From Didymodactylos carnosus (taxonomy: Eukaryota; Rotifera; Eurotatoria; Philodinida; Philodinidae), in assembly GCA_905250885.1 (NCBI GenBank), contig CAJNOQ010002219.1, forward strand, positions 1 to 25,620: a DNA stretch of 25,620 bases. The letters are read 5' to 3'. Below are positions 22,825-25,620 of the stretch, one piece after another. The stretch's first letter is position 1. Every line of letters starts with the position of its first letter. The translations under genes were made by a program, and so were the position numbers. Below the pieces are notes generated by a model, which was not told the DNA's origin, did not search any database, and worked only from the letters and a program-made list of their open reading frames with translations.

Positions 22825-23813
22825 TTAGCTATTTTATAGAACATGTGCCAAGGTACTGGTAAAACACCTATTCAACTAATAGGGAAACGGAAAGGTAAAG
22901 GACATCTAACGAACGTTAGCACAGTTTTTCATTTGTAAATATGTTTTTCGTCCTATTGTGCGTTCTTTTTCTTGGGGGAATGTTGAATATGGAAAGTTTA
23001 ACTTTCATACTGTTTTTGAAGGAAATTCGTTACGTAAAGATATTAATTCAAGCTTTCTGTGCTTGAGATTTAGGAAAATAACGTTTTCTTTTAATTTAGT
23101 GATTAGATTCAAAGATATAAAAGAAAATTTAGATTCAAGATAAATAGTAGTGATCTACAATTGAATAAAGGTTTTACTTCGATCAAAACATCGATGATTA
23201 GATGTGTCAGCTAATCAGCCGCCGAACGCGGAGAACTTTGAGATGCTTCTAGAGGAAAAATCAAGGGGGAAGAAGCGTTTTCGAATGGTATAGAATGGTA
23301 CGAAATGGATTGGAATGGACCATTCCAGGCCATCCCATACCATTCCAAAATGGTCAAAAATGTTTGAAATGGTATGGAATGGCCCATTCCAGCCCATTCC
23401 GCCTTTTCCCTCTTGGGAAAAATGCTCCGCCGACTGGAAGATTTTTTTGGAAAAACGCTATATTTTCCTCGAAAAAACCTGTCTTGTTTGTATTATATTC
23501 TCTTAACAAGGGTTATCAATACTAATTTACTGTTCTATTTTATTTTGTTCGTTATCGGAAGATTTTGTCTATTTGTTTTTACAATAGATGGATAGGTATG
23601 AATGTGCAAAGAATAAAAACTAAAACTACCATACAAAAAACGATGTAATACTAAATGCACTGGAAAAGAGATAGAAATGGAACCGGCATATATATATATA
23701 AGATATTCGAACTGTCATAATTATGAATATAAAACACACACATACACACAAATTCATTTTGTCTATCAACAGCGTTCAAATAAAAATTACTGTAATGTAA
23801 CTAATACTTTGAT
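22825..23813. other. Region between the hypothetical gene and MPC1
   Basis: Any upstream exons of the minus-strand hypothetical gene would be here, but none could be identified. Its main content is the GGAATGG/CCATTCC repeat cluster at 23283-23400, plus a short AT microsatellite near 23690. The MPC1 3' UTR occupies the right end. A plus-strand frame at 22958-23143 has no supporting features. Confidence 0.5.
23283..23400. repeat. GGAATGG/CCATTCC repeat cluster in both orientations
   Basis: About eleven copies of a GAATGG-like word and its complement CCATTC lie within 118 bp, many at roughly 10-nt spacing. Head-to-head copies create near-palindromes of the form GGAATGG-N-CCATTCC. The short open frames that cross it in several registers (MVWNG-type peptides) are by-products of the repeat and not genes. 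Confidence 0.85.
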
Positions 23814-24512
23814 TTAAGATGCTGTAGCTGTTTTCGTTGGCGGTACTGATCTTGGTGCTGGCTGTAGCTGTTGTTTCGTAGGTTGTGCTTTACCATATCT
23901 TAAAGAAGAAAACAAAACACTGAATGAAGACAGACGAGCGAAACAACAAAAGAAGCTTAAACATATACTCGTGATTGATTAATCTAGTCAACTGTGTTAA
24001 CTGAGCACATTCATTTGCAAAATGACAGGCAAATAATAAACGGTTTTTTGGTTTAACACGTAATGCAAACCGCATAAATAGTAAAGAATAAAAACAAAGA
24101 GCTAAAAAGACACAATACATTAAATCAATGAGATTAAATATTTCAAAAAAAAAAGTAGCATACCGACAGTCATTTTTCCACTAATTATACTTGGATCTTT
24201 CTTCAAATCAGCCAATGCCGCTAATGGTAAGCCCCAATTAGCAACTTAAAAACGAACAGTCACAAAACAGAGATAGCATAAAGATGAAAAGAACTTACTT
24301 GGTCCCCAAAAATGCTAAACAAAAATAATTAAAGCACATAATCAATTCTATATTGACACGTAATTTTTCGAAAACTTACCGTGCTAAAAAGAGAGATAAT
24401 GAGTTACAAAACCGATTAATCTGAATACAGTAAGAACTTACCTGAAGAAATAATCTCGAAATTCTTTGCTTTTCAACTGAGCCATGCCGCGAGCTACTAA
24501 AGAGGCTGCCAT
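23814..24512 (-). CDS. MPC1: Mitochondrial pyruvate carrier subunit 1 (MPC1)
   Basis: MPC1 pairs with MPC2 in the inner mitochondrial membrane to import pyruvate into the matrix. Six exons on the minus strand are 24442-24512, 24380-24383, 24299-24314, 24164-24244, 23969-24101 and 23814-23898. They sum to 390 nt, ATG to TAA, giving 129 aa. Family motifs follow in order: KSKEFRDYF at the N-terminus; [18 protein letters not shown] rebuilt across four exons; [25 protein letters not shown]; and [24 protein letters not shown]. All of these match animal MPC1 closely, so the assembly of the tiny exons is well supported. Introns are 54-70 nt with GT..AG ends. The C-terminus has an extra tail of about 28 residues rich in Q, P, T and A, encoded by the last exon; human MPC1, at 109 aa, is shorter. 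The start is chosen because ATG gives the expected short N-terminus before the EFRDY motif. Confidence 0.96.
24299..24314 (-). other. MPC1: 16-nt microexon of MPC1
   Basis: It encodes HFWGP plus the first base of the next codon, between a GTTTAG acceptor and a GTAAGT donor. It follows the 4-nt exon after a 65-nt intron and precedes a 54-nt intron. Its product is the conserved HFWGP motif of the carrier, and the next exon completes an isoleucine codon before ANWG. Confidence 0.92.
24380..24383 (-). other. MPC1: 4-nt microexon of MPC1
   Basis: The exon sequence is CACG on the minus strand, between a TTTTTAG acceptor and a GTAAGT donor. It completes the serine codon begun in exon 1 and adds a threonine. 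This gives the invariant Ser-Thr that precedes HFWGP in MPC1. Without it the frame is lost, so it must be constitutive. Confidence 0.88.
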
Positions 24513-24791
24513 CTAAAAACAAGCAAAGTAATTGAAATGCCATATTCGCGATCATTTTCAAAACATATTTAAATGCATTCAAATAAGTTAATCAAGAATT
24601 TTTATTATTATTCATTTATTTTATCTTTTCTTCCAGATAATCCAACAATGGCTCACCCAGAGTAGGCGATTGCATTTATCCTGTGACAAAACTTTCCGAG
24701 AAAAAGGGCACGATGACATGTTGAGTTTCTGCACAATCCCACTTTTCCATGCTGAAACGAGAATGTTTTATTTCGATTACGTAAAAACGAG

Positions 24792-24807
24792 ACGCGTTTA
24801 AACGCGT
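24792..24807. repeat. 16-bp perfect palindrome
   Basis: ACGCGTTTAAACGCGT reads the same on both strands and is flanked by GAG/CTC-type bases that extend the symmetry imperfectly. It lies about 280 bp upstream of the MPC1 start codon and is notably CG-rich for its surroundings. A dimeric transcription-factor site is possible but not shown. Confidence 0.75.
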
Positions 24808-25516
24808 TTCTCGACTACTAAACGGTTTTTATAAGACTAGTAGTACTAAAAAGGAGACAATAGGGCGTATTATGACATTTCCGTACAGCATTCATATCTC
24901 AATTAGCTTGTCTACACTTTACCTTTATCTATAAGCTAAATGGAATCTACGTAACCAAATTAGGTATAGAAATTATTTGGTAAAACTGCTTAATTAAAAA
25001 TAGTAAATTGAAATGGAATGGTGTTACGAGATTAAAGATGAAAAGATGTCGCTATGAACTGTATACTGAGGTTAAATTCTATTCGTTCTCTTCTTTTCGC
25101 TTCATACATTTGAAGCTTCTGACTGTATACTATGTGATGAGAATGTTGATGAAAATGTTTTCAAACATATTTCCCTTAATGGTCTAACGGCCAAGAAAAA
25201 AAAAGTGCTTTCACAAGTCGACAATCTTGAGATCATTTTGACGGAATCTTGATTTCAGTACTTTCTTCCTGAGAAAGCCATTTTTTTCAGATTTTCAGTC
25301 AGAATCTGATGGTGTGTAGTCATACGATCATGGCTCGTACAATCAAAAGCCAGTTGGGTACTCACCAATACACTTGAAATTAACAAAGAGAATCATTTTT
25401 GCGGGACTTTTTTTAGTACATATTATAGCTGATATTAAGGCTTTTGAGAATGTATATTCAGAGTTCTCTAGCCAGAAGCCGTTACTGAGATACCAGTGTT
25501 TTTCAAACAATCTCCT

Positions 25517-25613
25517 GATTCAGACCAGAATGGACTGATCTTGATTTCTTACCAAGAATCAGTGACCATGAATCTTGAAAAATTTTTCAGATCAGGTCAT
25601 TCTAATCTGAATC
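25517..25613. repeat. Hairpin-forming inverted repeat at the window end
   Basis: The 25-nt left arm (25517-25541) matches the reverse complement of the right arm (25589-25613) at about 22 positions. The intervening bases also hold inverted AAGAATC/GATTCTT-like words. It is probably part of a larger repeat that continues past the window. Confidence 0.65.
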
Positions 25614-25620
25614 TTATTAT

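Larger units (their letters stand above)
24513..25620. other. Upstream flank of MPC1 and window end, no supported gene
   Basis: The MPC1 promoter and 5' UTR should lie at the left of this stretch; no clear core-promoter element was found. It holds a 16-bp perfect palindrome at 24792-24807 and a cluster of TCAGATT/AATCTGA-type words from about 25240 to the end, including a hairpin at 25517-25613. No open frame with recognisable domains is present. Confidence 0.5.

Noticed and set aside
23215..23595. Several overlapping frames with WNGP-type peptides
   Set aside because: They are produced by the GGAATGG/CCATTCC repeat cluster being open in several frames.
1..25620. CRISPR arrays, rRNA, tRNA or bacterial operon signals
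   Set aside because: None seen on reading both strands; spliced animal genes throughout argue against a prokaryotic source.

Overview
This is a eukaryotic, almost certainly invertebrate animal, window. It is strongly AT-rich, and its genes are split by many short introns (mostly about 50-75 nt) with GT..AG borders, usually GTAAG-like donors and T-rich/TTTAG acceptors. Compact introns, low GC and divergent but clearly animal proteins suggest a small invertebrate such as a bdelloid rotifer. That taxon is an inference; no taxon-specific marker was seen. There is no bacterial operon, CRISPR array, rRNA or recognisable tRNA.

Layout: (1) 1-3796 has no gene I can support, although the missing first exon of the next gene probably lies in it. 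(2) 3797-6004 (+) is an aspartate aminotransferase of cytosolic GOT1 type in three exons. Its 937-nt second intron carries a 180-bp TTAA-flanked element with piggyBac-like ends. (3) 6005-9601 is an AT-rich spacer with GT/GA microsatellites. (4) 9602-13992 (+) is a 13-exon gene for a Cordon-bleu (COBL/COBLL1) family protein. I rebuilt it fully in frame (3060 nt, 1019 residues). It has the two conserved N-terminal Cobl segments, two KRAP-like motifs and low-complexity Q/P tracts, but no WH2 motif that I can see. (5) 13993-17433 is a spacer with a roughly 180-bp inverted repeat. (6) 17434-19689 (+) is a secretin-family (class B1) peptide-hormone GPCR in 11 visible exons. The signal-peptide exon is missing, and one exon junction does not keep frame with canonical splice sites. 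(7) 19690-22158 holds a second TTAA-bounded candidate element and a strong hairpin. (8) 22159-22824 (-) is an open frame for a charged, unrecognised protein. (9) 23283-23400 is a cluster of GGAATGG/CCATTCC repeats. (10) 23814-24512 (-) is mitochondrial pyruvate carrier 1 (MPC1), complete in six exons, two of them microexons of 4 and 16 nt. (11) 24513-25620 has palindromes and hairpins but no gene I can support.

The genes are unrelated in function (amino-acid metabolism, actin scaffolding, hormone sensing, mitochondrial pyruvate import) and form no pathway cluster. The most interesting points are the MPC1 microexons, the COBL cassette exon whose donor flank duplicates that of the preceding exon, the GPCR junction anomaly, the two TTAA-bounded elements, and the transition-rich inverted repeat. 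I found no convincing new multi-gene system. All exon boundaries were worked out by eye from reading frame, splice signals and remembered family conservation; no alignment was run.
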